Assembly: GCA_030562195.1 (NCBI GenBank)
Contig: JAUJPP010000011.1
Span: 8,866,001 to 8,930,000, forward strand
Origin: Nipponacmea schrenckii
Lineage: Eukaryota > Mollusca > Gastropoda > Lottiidae
DNA length: 64,000 bases
Direction: 5' to 3'
Numbering within the stretch: position 1 is the stretch's first letter; each line of letters begins with the position of its first letter. Positions 23,760 to 37,400 of this stretch are shown piece after piece. The translations under genes and the position numbers were made by a program. The notes beneath the pieces were generated by a model. That model ran no database searches, had not been told where the DNA came from, and saw only the letters and a list, made by a program, of their open reading frames with translations.

Positions 23760-25780
23760 ATGGTAGTCAAGGATACAGAAAATGAATATACTGTGATAGT
23801 TAAGGATACAAAAAATAAATATACTGTGATGGAAAATGATACAGAATATAAATATACTGTGATAGTAAAGGATAAAGAATATAAATATACTGTTATAGTA
23901 AAGGATAAAGAATATAAATATTAAATATACTGTGATAGTTAAAGATACAGAATATAAATATACTGTGATAGTAAAGGATACAGAATATGAATATACTGTG
24001 ATAGTAAAGGATACAGAATATGAATATACTGTGATAGTAAAGGATAAAGAATATAAATATACTGTGATAGTAAAGGATAAAGAATATAAATATTAAATAT
24101 ACTGTGATAGTAAAGGATACAGAATATGAATATACTGTGATAGTAAAGGATAAAGAATATAAATATTAAATATACTGTGATAGTTAAAGATACAGAATAT
24201 GAATATACTGTGATAGTAAAGGATAAAGAATATGAATATACTGATGATAGTAAAGATAAGAATAGAAAATATACTGTTGATAGTAAAGGATAAGAATTAT
24301 GAATATACTGTGATAGTAAAGGATACAGAATATAAATATACTGTGATAGTAAAGGATAAAGAATATAAATATACTGTGATAGTAAAGGATACAGAATATG
24401 AATATACTGTGATAGTAAAGGATAAAGAATATGAATATACTGTGTAAAGATAAAGAATATAAATATTAAATATACTGTGATAGTTAAAGATACAGAATAT
24501 AAATATACTGTGATAGTAAAGGATAAAGAATATAAATATTAAATATACTGTGATAGTTAAAGATACAGAATATAAATATACTGTGATAGTAAAGGATAAA
24601 GAATATAAATATACTGTGATAGTTAAAGATACAGAATATAAATATACTGTGATAGTAAAGGATAAGAATATAAATATACTGTGATAGTAGAAAAAGGAAG
24701 TAAAGAAATAAATTTAATATACTGTGATAGTAAAGGATACAGAATATGAATATACTGTGATAGTAAAGGTAAAGAAATAATATACTGTTATAGTAAAGGA
24801 TAAGAAATATAAATATACTGTGATAGTAAAGATACAGAATATAAATATACTGTGATAGTAAAGGATAAAGAAATATAAATATACTGTGATAGTAAAGGAT
24901 AAGAATATAAATATACTGTGATAGTAAAGGATAAAGAATATAAATATACTGTGATAGTAAAAGAAAATACAGAATCAAATATATATACTGTGATAGTAGT
25001 GGTAGGAATTGAAATCACTGTGATAGTAAAGATACAAATTTGAATATACTGTGATGTAAATGATAAAGAATATAAATATACTGTGATAGAAAGGTAGAGA
25101 ATATAAATATACTTTGATAGTAAAGGATACAGAATATGAATATACTGGATAGTAAAGGATAGAGAATATGAAAATATGTATATAAGGATAAAGATATGAA
25201 TCTACTGTGATAGTAAAGGTAAGAATATGAATATTCTGTAATAGTAAGGATAAAGAAATAAATTTACTGTCATAGTAAAAGATAACAGAATATGAATATA
25301 CTGTGATAGTAAGGATAAAGAATCATGAATATACTGTGTTAGTAAAGGATAAAGAATATAAATATACTGTGATAGAAAGGATAAAGAATATTAATATACT
25401 GTGTGTAAAGGATAAAGAATATAAATATACTGTGATAGTAAAGGATAAAATATGAATATACTGTGATAGAAAGTATAAGAATATGAATATACTGTGTTAG
25501 TTAAAAAGGATATAAGATATATATCATACTGTGATAGTAAAGGATAAAGAATATGAATTTACTGTTATAGTAAAGGAAACAGAATATGAATATACTGTGA
25601 TAGTAAGGATAAAGAATATGAATATATTGTGTTAGAAAAGGATAAAGAATATAAATATACTGTGATAGTAAAGGATAAAATATGAATATACTGTGATAGT
25701 AAAGGATAAAGAAAATGAATATACTGTGTTAGTAAAGGATAAAGAATATGAATATACTGTGATAGTAAAGGAAACATAAA
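23760..25780. repeat. 33-bp satellite, array 1
   Basis: Roughly 60 copies of a 33-bp unit: gaatatactgtgatagtaaa followed by ggataaagaatat. Common variants are ggatacag, aatataaat and a 'taaatattaaa' insertion. Single-base indels are frequent in 24230-25700. It is the same family as 46440-51000. Open frames through it encode 11-residue repeats (plus strand EYTVIVKDKEY) and are not considered genes. Confidence 0.93.
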
Positions 25781-25789
25781 ATCTACGAT

Positions 25790-26740
25790 CCTTATATTTA
25801 ACAATACCCATTTTGGCCACTTTTTTTTCTCTTCCGGTATGGTGGTTGAAACCCACCCTACCTGAGCACTTACAAAAACTTGGATCGTTGTCAAGCTTCG
25901 AATTCTTTGTGACAATCTTTAGCTTGAGGCCACCTTGGAATCTCGATCAGTCTTTATTGACATTTTGACAATATGTATTGGCATATATTGTATCATTGTG
26001 TGTAGCTACTAGATTATTTTTGAATAGTTTTCCTTCCATATATTTCATATATTTTTGGGTTTTAAAAGGGCCCTTTTATTGCCCCTGGGCGATTTTCAAG
26101 GAAGAGAATGGACTTTCATTTTGATTTCCACTTGTACGTTAACGCGTTTTCTTTGTTTTTGGACTGACTTTCATTTGAGAGATCAAAAACCCTTATAAAA
26201 AATATTTTAGCTGCTTGTACCAATTTTTTAAGAATGCGTTTTTACAAATTTGTTTTTTTCCAAAGTTTTTGGGAACTTTGACTATATAATTTGAGCATTT
26301 GATGATTAGAAAAACCTTTAATAAAATTTAATTTTTTCAACTGTGTGTTTCTAGTAAAATTTGTCCCTGCGGAAAGAAAAGAGGGTTTGGTTTAAAAAGC
26401 AAAAAATTTTGTAAAATTTTCCTTGAAAGTTCCAAGTTGATAAGAATATTTTTCTTTTGGGTTTTTGTCTGAAAAATAAAATATTTAAAAAAATTTATAT
26501 TATTTGTTAATTCATTATTCATCGTTTCTATATTTACATTATTCCATGTATCAGTATCTTCAAATAGGAAATAAAAAATTAATATAGAGATTCATAGTTA
26601 TCAAGATCCACGTTAGTTCCGATTATTCGTGTCTTTGTCCACAAAGCTAAATATTGTATTCATCTAATTTGTTTAAGCCACTGCCGCCTTCTTTCCTTGT
26701 CGTTCTCAATTGTAATATTGTTTTTGAAAGCTATGAGTCT
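25790..26740. other. No gene recognised
   Basis: AT-rich with many homopolymer runs (for example 26220-26500); no coding exon or repeat recognised. Confidence 0.45.
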
Positions 26741-26911
26741 ACGACCCGAGTATTGAAATAAATATATTATTATTATAAAAATAATTAGATATAGGACCTG
26801 CTTAACAAAATGCTATGAAAATAAGTTTCAGGTTCGTCATATCATGATTAAATTGATAATGAACCAATCTAAGAGGTATACAATCTAATTAGCACTGGTG
26901 AAATGAGCAAG

Positions 26912-26929
26912 GTATATAAGACTATATAA
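26912..26929 (+). promoter_or_regulatory. TATA-like box of somatomedin-B gene, copy A
   Basis: ggtatataagactatataag lies about 120 bp before the ATG and is conserved at the same relative place in copy B. Confidence 0.5.
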
Positions 26930-27045
26930 GATAAACTTTCTTTTCAAACTTTAGACTATAATATATCAGAATTAGCTGTCACGAACATTAACTAGTCAGT
27001 TACCACCACATTGAAACTTTCCGAAGAGGGAAATTGAGAACAACG

Positions 27046-29525
27046 ATGAGTTTGAAGTTAATTGTAGTTTTTCTGGCGATGCCAATAACATTAGCACTTA
27101 ACTTAACTCAAACAAATAGTTCCTTAAATTCTGCTGTTGAAAAGGATTGTTTAGAGTTTGTTCCTCAAAGTTGTTACGGTGTCTGTGGCCAGTTCTTTGC
27201 TTTTTGGTGTTCGTGTGATGAATATTGCCTGGTTTATGGGCGATGTTGTTATGATTATGAATCAGTTTGTAAAGAAGAATCGGAGAAATCCAAACAAGAT
27301 CACGAGAACCTGATGAACGTTACCATAGAATGTGACAGTAATATATCAGGAAGCAATGTTCCTCAACAGGTAATTATAGATTTGGCAGTATTTAAAAATT
27401 TATAATTGAATTTCAACTGTTCGCGATACTCTGCGACATTGATTTCATTCAATATGTTATACCTATATTGATTAGAGGCAGTATGCATTTATATATGCTA
27501 ATTATTAAAAACATCGTAAATTGCAGGCTTCCTAAAAGGATACCCTCTAATAAATGTTTATAATTAACATCAATTGTATCTGCATGATCAAACTGAACTT
27601 GTTAAAAAGGTTAGAAATGGAACGTTAAAGATTGACAGTTGGACCTAGACTTTATACTTTAGCTCAATATTATTTTGTGAAACCTTGAGAATAACAAGGG
27701 ATATTTTTTTACAATCACGCGTCTATTTTGTTCAAATCTCCTTGCAGTAGATTTTTTACACCCAACAAAAATAAAATTAACGGTCGGCTCATTTACTTAA
27801 AACTTTCAGACACATTTAGGGATACCTTTGGTGTCAAGTTGAGAAAAATAACTGCGACTTACAATAGTATAAAAAATAGCGATTGCCATCATAATACGCC
27901 CACATTTATAATAGCAGCAGATTTGTCTGGGAGCTTGATAAGAATTAAATGAAACATTAATGTGTGGGCATATAAAAATCGGATTGTGCTTTAAAATAGA
28001 TATTTCTGGTTTTACTAACCGTAGATAGGACCAGACGTAAATTGATAAATCCACCGTATTAATAATATCATTATTTAAATTAACTGAAAAGTAGGTATCC
28101 CTCTAACCAATGAAAGAGACTCTTGTTAAGGAAACTGTAAAGATGTTTTTTGCTCAAACGTTTCGGACTGAGTGCTCCTCCATCATATAGGAATCTCGAA
28201 GATCTTAATGAAAAGGCTCTTGTAACTTTATGTTACTATATAATCCAGCGATTGATACATTTCAATATTTTTATCATATTTAGATTATTACAAGTTGTTC
28301 TCTAACCAATGTATCTGTCAAGACGGTAGAATTGTGTGAAGAAGAAACCAGGTCGGCCGTGGTTGTATCCAAAGTGATGTCAAAAAGAACAGAGCTACAT
28401 TATAAAAACCGATACTGTATGTTATGTAATGGTGAAGACGAAGATGATATTGTTTATTGGTCCACAATAATTGGAACTAACAACCGCAGACAAAGACCTA
28501 CCACTGGGCACGACATATCTAAATTATTCGAAAATCCTTTAATTATTACCCCTCCCCCTAAATCAAGAGAAATTATATGTGACCCCAACATGATATCGTC
28601 CTGTATATCTTCTGCTAGTCAAGAAGAACAACGATTGTGTGGAGAGAATGCCCTATCGCCCATTAGATACCTAAAGTCAATATATAAAAACACATTTTGT
28701 CTTCAATGTAATATTATATTAAGGCCAAATGACACGTGCTCCGCGGCAGACAGGAAGGATATATTTTATGGTGGACGTCAATCGTACGCCTTTTCCATGG
28801 TTTTAAATTGGAATCAAAATCGAGAATCAATTGTCTCTTTGGACTCTTCAATGACTTTTATTCGAAGTTTCTCATGTTCTTTTGATGACAATGACCATGT
28901 AACGGAATGTAAGGTAAGAAAATGTGCCGGTACCCTGCCAGTAGTCAATAATACCTGTCAGGTAGTATCAAATCATTTTGGTTGTATTCAGTACGGTTTT
29001 ATAATCAATTTTACTATACCTTCGGAATCAACCCGAGAAATTGAACAAGAAGTAGAGGGTATTTCTTCCACACTCGTAAAGTTGGTTGCTACATATGAAC
29101 GTTTGTATAACATGACCAAATACTATAGTCAAAATGTAACGTTGTATAATATAACCATAGTTGATGATCAGATAACCGGTCTAATTATACTCAACAGAAT
29201 GGTTTACTATTTGTGTTATTCACAATTAAGGGATAATTCATACGGTCAATATTATGAGTATTTAGATAGTAATTTAGATTTCAATCTGACTGGTAGCATT
29301 TCTACACATAGATATATTGTTAATTGTCATGATTGGTGTAGTTTCTCCAGGTACACTAGTATTACATCGATCAAACGCATGGAAATATACCAACGTTTCT
29401 TTACAAGCAAACAAGAAATAGGTCTCGATTCCACGTCTTCTGTTACCAAATTAACTCCAAAATCTGTATACGTTGTATTTTTGATTGGAATTTTGGTGGA
29501 TATCTATCCATTTATATTACATTAA
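27046..29525 (+). CDS. Secreted or anchored somatomedin-B ectodomain protein, copy A (2 exons)
   Basis: Exon 1 is 27046-27369, ending CCTCAACAG before GTAATT. Exon 2 is 28284-29525, after acceptor ATATTTAG; the junction is phase 0 and the product is 521 residues. Residues 1-18 form a signal peptide (MSLKLIVVFLAMPITLAL). Cysteines at about 43, 47, 55, 57, 61, 67, 68 and 75 (CSCDEYCLVYGRCCYDYESVC region) match the eight-Cys somatomedin-B pattern. Exon 2 encodes a Cys-rich, N-glycosylation-rich domain with two NRYC-x-LCN / NTFC-x-QCN type motifs, as seen in molluscan ectodomains that precede seven-helix receptors. No seven-helix part follows: the protein stops after one hydrophobic run (SVYVVFLIGILVDIYPF), which could be a single membrane anchor or GPI signal. 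Function is unknown; adhesion or receptor-like is inference. It is 7.6 kb from its paralogue. Confidence 0.82.
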
Positions 29526-30045
29526 GCTAGTCTTAGTTATTTTTAAGATTTTGTTAAGCAGTCAGTGAGAAAAAAGTTTATTTTAACACAATTCAGTCGG
29601 GCACATTTCTTTTAGACACACGTTTATTTTGTATTTTGTCACTGGTCATTTAGGCACATAGTCATCTTGGCACGGTGATTTTATGCACACTAATTCACTT
29701 TTTAAGGCACATTAATATCCACACTTTATCATTTCGCCACAATCTCAATTAACCAGATATTCGTTTTGAAACATTAATAGTGAAATAAAGAAACAAATTA
29801 ATAATAAAGAAACAACTGAAATGACGAAGGCAAGAAGAGAGGTAAATAAACATAAATAAATGTCCCTTGTTTCTACGTGGAATTATATATTGAAATGGCA
29901 TAAAATGTAATAGAAATTAAAAAATAGGAATAGACAGACTATCAATTATGTTTTGCATTCCTCCTCATAGTTAGGATGACCGGTATTCGCCTATTTTTAT
30001 TAACAGAGGGCATTCACCATCCCCTCCACCCTTCCCAGTGTAACC
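29526..30045. other. 3' flank of copy A
   Basis: No exon seen. An AATAAA at 29784-29789 may serve as a polyadenylation signal. Confidence 0.4.
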
Positions 30046-30046
30046 A

Positions 30047-30485
30047 AAATAGAAAATCTACACTGTGATAGAGATACAGATATATAGCTTCATTGTTGAC
30101 CATCTACACTGTAATAGAGATACAGATATAGAGATAAATTGTTGATCATCTATATTGTAATAGAGATACAGATATAAAGATACATTGTTGATCATCTATA
30201 TTGTAATAGAGATACAGATATAGAGATAAATTGTTGATCATCTATATTGTAATAGAGATACAGATACATGTATAGAGATACATTGTTGATCATCTATATT
30301 GTAATAGAGATACAGATATAGAGATAAATTGTTGATCATCTATATTGTAATAGAGATACAGATATAGAGATACATTGTTGATCATCTATATTGTAATAGA
30401 GATACAGATATAGAGATACATTGTTGATCATCTATATTGTAATAGAGATACAGATATAGAGATACATTGTTGATCATCTATATCA
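30047..30485. repeat. 46-bp tandem repeat
   Basis: About nine copies of a 46-bp unit: ttgttgatcatctatattgt, aatagagatacagatataga, gataca. The copies are nearly identical apart from gataaa/gataca and one cagatacatg insertion, so the expansion looks recent. It lies between the two somatomedin-B paralogues. Confidence 0.93.
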
Positions 30486-30489
30486 TCGG

Positions 30490-33340
30490 CTCATACACTT
30501 CTACACTTGTAAAGTTGACAAATCGACAATTGAACTTGTAATGAACATTTACAAATCGAGCTCAAAATTACCAATTTACATTTAAACTTTTACACTTTGA
30601 CAATTGTATTTTCACACTTCTTTATCTCTTCCCTTTCTTTGAAAACACTTCCACAAATCGAAATATACACTTTGTCACTTTGCAACGAAATGAATATTGA
30701 TATCAATACAACTCCATAGTGATAGTCAATATCAAACATAAACAACTAATCAAGCTTGTTGATAAGTGAAACGTGAGAAGAATCATTTTACAACAACATG
30801 TAGCATGATGGTCATCCATAGTAAAACATGAACAAAGTACATTTAGATTTCTATTTCAATACGTTTTATTTTTAATATTTTCTTGACCAAATTACTGTTA
30901 TAATAAATTTAATTCGGACTTGATTCTACAAAAATAGTACCTTTTATTTTAAGGACTGTTGCCGACTAAATCCTCACTTTATCAGCTCAATTTGAATTTA
31001 TCCATATAAATTAGAATCCAGCACCCCGTTCCTTTACGACATGTACCATCGAATTTATGACAGTGTCATGCTTTTCGTTTTTGTTCACCTTCTCACTTTC
31101 ACTATTTGACGTCAATATATCTATATTAATTGTAAGTATCAATGATTTGATAGATGACACGAATCTTTTGTATTGCAAATCTCTCATAAAGGTGGTGTTT
31201 TATCAATGATTCGATAGATGATCGTTATGTTAAGATATAAAGAGAGTGAACAGTTTTAGAATTATAAAACTGTGTATTTTTATACTATGTTTAACTGTTT
31301 ACAATTATTATTACTTGCTTAATATCTGATAAAACTTATAAGATTTTGTGTTTTATTTATTAACAACCAACATGTACTGTTTAAATAACAAACCATACAA
31401 TTAAGTGACAATCTAGCTATAGTTTCAGTAAACACTGTCTTCATTACTGTCATGCTACTTACACTGTACACCATTAAAACTGTCGCTGTACGATTTTAAT
31501 AAATGGAAATAGAATCGAACATCAAGTCTTAATTCTAAATATTTAAATTTCCTGAATATTACTATGATTCCATAGTACTGCGTCTGAATGATCATTTGTC
31601 AAATTTGTCTAATAAGTTTGTTTTCTAATATTTCTTGTCGCGTATTTTCCAGCTACTGTTGACTTTAGAACAAGAAAAGCAAGTATTGGTGAAAAAGCTA
31701 AAGCTGTGTGTTCATTTGGGAGCTTAGGTTGTAAGACAGAATAGAAAGATAAAACAGCTGGAGAATTAGTAACATATACAAAAAATGATCATAGGTGTGT
31801 GCTCGGGTGGAAAGAAATAACGAGTTCCGTAACCGGAAATTGTACATTTATTGAGTTGTGGGAAAAGATTCTACTTTTTACTTTTTGTATGATACCGACC
31901 GTCAAGGTTGTTAGATACGACGGCATGGCACATTTCCGATTTTCCAACACGATATGCCTTGTTTTAATATGTTTTATACCTGTACCTGGATAGACCATAA
32001 GATATTGAATGTCAAACATGGCTTGTAGTGATTCCTTCACACTGTATAGGGCAATTAGATTGAAAAAGAAGAGGTTGATCTCAACCGGAAGTAAGTTAGG
32101 CTGGTTACTTAATGACTTACTAGTATGTACTTAAATACTAGCAGTTATCTTTGTTAATCATTCGATTGAATTTCTTCATTATAAATCAGTTAATTAGGTC
32201 ATTGACATTTTATATGATGTCATCGAATATAAAATGGTGGTCCTAGGCTTCTAATTTCAGTCGGCGTGTGAAAATCTAGTTAGAATTATATTTGCTGATT
32301 ATTCTAATTCACTCAGGTGAATCCACAGAACCATCAACTAGAACATAAATTATAGGCCATTTCCTTACTCTGAACTCGAGTGTAAGATGTTATTACCTTA
32401 TATATTACCTTTATTGAACTGTTTATTTTATTGTCCACCGAATTTGACTACTTTGAGGTCGATAGCTAGAGTCTTTAAATTCCCTTTCGCTTGTTGATTC
32501 CCACTTCAATTAGTTGTAAAACAGTGCTCAATATTGGTAAAACCAGCCTCTAATTGTACTTTTATTCCTACTTCCAAACCGTCTAGTACAAGTTACAGCT
32601 TCTGACAGGGAATCCGATAGCAGAAATAAAAGTACAGATCTTAACCACAAATCGAAATCCAAAACAACACAGTCAAGGGAAAACATTGGTATGATCTAAT
32701 GAATTTTTAACATTGGGAAGTATATTAATCATAGCATTATTTCATAATGAAAAGTTGTATCAGGTGTCTAGAATAGTAAAGATCGTCCACTGGCTATTTT
32801 GAATTTAAATAAAAATATTTGGCAGTACGTTAACGATCACCAGCAGTTTGAAATATTTATCCTTTGGTAATACATTCCTTTTGAACATTTTGGGTGATAT
32901 AATCTTTAAATGCCATTTAGAAGAAGATAGAACATTATATAACAACAAAGATACACTATTATGAATATACTACTTCTCTTTAATTTAAGCAATGTTTCAC
33001 TTCAGATACAGGAATCTTTATCAAGCAATAATGATGAGAAACAAGAGTAACAAGTAAAAAATAGCAAAAATTATAAAATCAATTTAGGATTAGTGATAAC
33101 ATAAAAATACAGGAGATACAAGGGGACCAAAATGTAAGCAAAAATGGGCAAGCAAAAACCCCCAAAAGAAGTTCTAAAAATAAAATTCGAGGATTTCTAA
33201 AAATAAAATTCGAGGATTTCAAAAAAATAGAACGGACTGAATTCGTATACGATCATTAGCATAATTTTTGTTACTGGACTATGTCCTATAATGCTGATAA
33301 TTCAAGGGGGGTAGCTGATTAAAGAAAGTATCTATGTATA
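30490..33340. other. Intergenic between paralogues, no gene recognised
   Basis: AT-rich. The 30485-30660 part is rich in repeated 'cacttttacac/tttgacaa' words. A possible short exon after an acceptor-like ttttccag near 31650 reads LLLTLEQEKQVLVKKLKL before a stop, but nothing supports it as a gene. Confidence 0.45.
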
Positions 33341-33439
33341 AGGACTCGGTCCACCAATTCATTTGCAATCTGTTTCAATGTTAAGTCACGAAATTCAACG
33401 TCCAGAAATCTCGTTGAAATATGTCAAACGAAAACTTGG

Positions 33440-33660
33440 CCAATACTAGTCCGAAACTTGCTGACTCTATTCCCAGCCTGTGATAGATATTTGGACAGAT
33501 ATGGCTGGGGAAGAGTCAGAAAAACTAGGCACCTAAAACTTGGGATTTTCCCAACCTCCGCGGGTGCGGGGGTTCTAAACGTATGTAAAACTATTGAATC
33601 CACCAAACCTTGATTTATTTGGAAAGATGGAAGTTTGTGTAATTCAATCATAATTGGCTG
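33440..33660. repeat. Interspersed repeat fragment (copy of 2385-2560)
   Basis: Shares tagtccgaaact, cacctccgcgggtgcgggg-like and ccaccaaaccttgatttatt with 2385-2560. The preceding 33370-33450 resembles 6110-6190. Confidence 0.7.
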
Positions 33661-33714
33661 AAAAAAACCTGTGAATCTGGAGAGAACCACAACTAGACTA
33701 AATGAACTACGATT

Positions 33715-34270
33715 TAATAAATTTTTATCTCCCGATGGAATGGAGATATAGAGTAATTATTCCAACATACAAAGGTGGTGGTAAGGACAAAATGGACTCT
33801 TATCATGGAATATCCCACGGTAAAGTGATAATAGAAAATTTGACTGATTCGTCTAGTTAAGCTTAGTATTGTAAATAATTTTCAGAATCTACAGCAAATG
33901 GCATATCAAAAAGATCTTTTTCAATCCACGCTTCTTCAATTTTCAAGAAACCATTCGGCATTACCCCGAACGCATTAGTGATTTACATTTAACCTTTTTA
34001 GATAGAAAGAAAGCATTTGATTGTGTGTAGAATGGATGGCGTTCTATTGAAGAAACAAACTAAAACTTATCTAGTTTGATTCATTATGGAAAATAATTGA
34101 TAAAAACTCTTATTCTTTGGTCGTTTGATCTCCTTAAATGTGGAATCGATCGCGAGAAGAATGCTCATCAACAAACTTTTAGAATGCACGATTATCTAGT
34201 AAATTTTGATGAGTCATAAGTACATGTATTCCCAACGAAATCTAGACGGAAGAACATCGCATATGAATCT
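33715..34270 (+). pseudogene. Short LINE reverse transcriptase relic
   Basis: Plus-strand fragments of non-LTR RT: WRYRVIIPTYKGGGKDKMDS-like reading near 33745-33800 and LTFLDRKKAFDCV near 33990-34030 (the conserved D-x-x-KAFD block), followed by stops. It is too decayed to assign a clade and has a different orientation from the LINE at 19-21 kb. Confidence 0.6.
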
Positions 34271-34531
34271 GTAATGGGGAATTAGTTTTTGGATAATTGA
34301 ATTGCAAATGATTCTAACTTCACTTTGTTTATGAAGAAGTACACCCACGAATCAAACATCATGCCTACAACCCGAGTATTGAAATTAATATATTATTATT
34401 ATAAAAATAATCAGATATAGGACCTGCTTAACAAAATACCATGAAAATAAGTTTCAGGTTCGTCAAAACATGATAAGTTAATTAATATGTATGAAATATA
34501 CCATCTAATTAGCACTGGTGAAATGAGCAAG

Positions 34532-34549
34532 GTATATAAGACTATATAA
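34532..34549 (+). promoter_or_regulatory. TATA-like box of somatomedin-B gene, copy B
   Basis: Same ggtatataagactatataag as in copy A, about 90 bp before the ATG. A ~35-bp stretch between the box and the ATG in copy A is absent here. Confidence 0.5.
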
Positions 34550-34632
34550 GATAAGCATTAGCTGTCACGAACGTTAACTAGTCAGTTACCACCATCCTTG
34601 AGACTTTCCGAAGAGGGAAGTTGAGAACAACG

Positions 34633-36998
34633 ATGAGTTTGAAGTTAATTGTAGTTTTTCTGGTGATACCAATAACATTAGCACTTAACTCAACTCAAAC
34701 AAACAGTTCCTTAAATTCTGCTGTTGAAAAGGATTGTTTAGAGTTTGTTCCCCAAAGTTGTTCCGGTGTCTGTGGCCAGTTCTTTGCTTTTTGGTGTTCG
34801 TGTGATGAATATTGCCTGGTTTATGGGCGATGTTGTTATGATTATGAATCAGTTTGTAAAGAAGAATCGGAGAAATCAAAACAAGATCACGAGAACCTGA
34901 TGAACGTTACCATAGAATGTGACAGTAATATATCAGGAAGCAATGTTCCTCAACAGGTAATTATAGATTTGATCTTTTTAAAGGCAGTATTTAAAAATTT
35001 TATAATTAAATTTCAACTGTTCGCGATACTCTGCGACATTGATTTCTTTCAATATGTTATACCTATATTTGACTTCCATTTAGCGGCAGTATGCATTTAT
35101 ATAAATTATGCTCATTATTAAAAATATCGTAAATTACAGGCTACCTAAAAATATACCCTCTAATAAATGTTATAATTAACATCAATTGTATCTACATGAT
35201 CAAACTGAACTTGTTAAAAAGGTGAGAAATGGAACGTTAAAGATTGACAGTTGGACCTAGACTTTATACTTTAGCTCAATATTATTTTGTGAAACCTTGA
35301 GAATAACAAGGGATATTTCTATACAATTACGCGTTTATTTTGTTCAAATCTCCGTGCAGTAGTTTTCTTACACCCAACAAAAATAAAATTAACGGTCGGC
35401 TTTTTTACTTAAAATTTCCAGTCACACCTAGGGATACCTTTGATGTCAAGTTGAGAAAAATAACTGCGATTTACAATAGTATAAGGAAAATAGCGATGGC
35501 CATCATAATACGCCCACATTTATAATAGCAGCAGATTTGTCTGGGTGGTTGACAAAAATTAAATGAAACATTAATGTGTGGGCGAATAAAAATCGGAATG
35601 TGCTTTTAAATAGATATATCTGGTTATAATAACCGTGGATCGGACCAGACGTAAATAGATAAATCCACCATATTAATAATATCATTATTTAAATTATTGA
35701 TAACACATTTCTTGTTAATATATAATCCAGCGATTGATATATTTCAATATTTTTATCATATTTAGATTATTACAAGTTGTTCTCTAACCAATGTATCTGC
35801 CAAGATGGTAGAATTGTGTGAAGAAGAAACCAGAACGGCCGTGGTTGTATCCAAAGTGATGTCAAAAAGAACAGAGCTACATTATAAAAACCGACACTGT
35901 ATGTTATGTAATGGTGAAGACGAAGATGATATTGTTTATTGGTCCACAATAATTGGAACTAACAACCGCAGACAAAGACCTACCACTGGGCAAGGCATAT
36001 CTAAATTATTCGAAAATGCTATTATTATTATCCCTCCCCCTAAATCAAGAGAAATTCTATGTTACCCCAACATGATATCTACCTGTATATCTTCTGCTAG
36101 TCAGGAAGAACAACGATTGTGTGGAGAGAATGCCCTGTCGCCCATTAAATACCTAAAGTCAATATATAAAAACACATTTTGTCTTCAATGTAATATTATA
36201 TTAAAGCCAAATGACACGTGCTCCACAGCAGACAGGAAGGATATATTCTATGGTGGACGTCAATCGTACGCCTTTTCCATGGTTTTAAATTGGAATCAAA
36301 ATCGAGAATCAATTGTCTCTTTGGACTCTTCAATGACTTTTATTCGAAGTTTCTCGTGTTCTTTTGATGACAATGACCATGTAACGGAATGTAAGGTAAG
36401 AAAATGTGCCGGTACCCTGCCAGTAGTCAATAATACCTGTCAGGTAGTATCAAATCATTTTGGTTGTATTCAGTACGGTTTTATAATCAATTTTACTATA
36501 CCTTCGGAATCATCCCGAGAAATTGAACAAGAAGTAGAGGGTATTTCTTCCACACTCGTAAAGTTGGTTGCTACATATGAACGTTTGTATAACATGACCA
36601 AATACTACAGTCAAAATGTAACGTTGTATAATATAACCATAGTTGATGATCAGATAACCGGTCTAATTATACTCAACAGAATGGTTTATTATTTGTGTTA
36701 TTCACAATTAATAGATTTTCCATACGGTCAATTTTATGAGTATTTAGATAGTAATTTAGATTTCAATCTGACTGGTAGCATTACTACACATAGATACTTA
36801 ATTAATTGTCATGATTGGTGTAGTGTCTCCAGGTACATTAGTTTTGGATCGATGGAAAACAAGGAAATATACCAACGTTTCTTTACAAGCAAACAAGAAA
36901 TAGGTCTCGGTTCCACTTCTTCTGTTACCAAATTAACACCAAAATCTGTATACGTTGTATTTTTGATTGGGATTTTGGTGGATAATCTGTGGCAATAA
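34633..36998 (+). CDS. Secreted or anchored somatomedin-B ectodomain protein, copy B (2 exons)
   Basis: Exon 1 is 34633-34956 and exon 2 is 35766-36998, phase 0, predicting 518 residues. Signal peptide and the eight somatomedin-B cysteines are kept. Most of the second exon is identical to copy A apart from scattered substitutions (GHDISKLFENPLII versus GQGISKLFENAIII). The two proteins part at the extreme C-terminus: after LIGILVD copy A continues IYPFILH, while copy B ends NLWQ. DNA identity also stops there, so the duplication breakpoint lies in the last codons and at least one copy has acquired its stop from foreign sequence. Intron homology (including cacccaacaaaaataaaatt) shows duplication of DNA, not retroposition. 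Confidence 0.82.
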
Positions 36999-37001
36999 CA
37001 T

Positions 37002-37400
37002 GTACACACAATACCCTAATAGATCCAGAATTATCGACTATTCTAACTTTGTAAATAAGATTTACTGTTACATCAATTTCATCTTTACCAATTGTGTTTT
37101 ATTAAAGGTTGTTGTGTTCTTTCCAATGATTGAATATTTCTGTTTTTTTAGATGACTTTATTATAATCGAGTGTATTTTATGCTGTATTTTGAATCATTT
37201 ACTTACTAAGGAGTTAATTTACAATTATGTTTAACTAATATGATTGACTTAAATTACCGGTGTATGAAATATTTTGACTGTATCAATGATAATTTATTGG
37301 ATGTAATTTTCTAGCATTGATAATGGACGAATCAGAACCGTTTCTTTTCAAGAGATGTAATAAATTGTGCCTTCTAGATTGTTTACGAACCAAAAAGTTG
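37002..37400. other. 3' flank of copy B
   Basis: No gene seen; possible downstream AT-rich untranslated sequence. Confidence 0.4.

Noticed and set aside
23760..25780. Possible CRISPR-like array
   Set aside because: Repeats are contiguous without unique spacers, the genome is eukaryotic, and the unit varies continuously; it is a satellite.
31650..31740. Short putative terminal exon LLLTLEQEKQVLVKKLKL
   Set aside because: A single acceptor-like site and 24 codons with no upstream exon; insufficient support.
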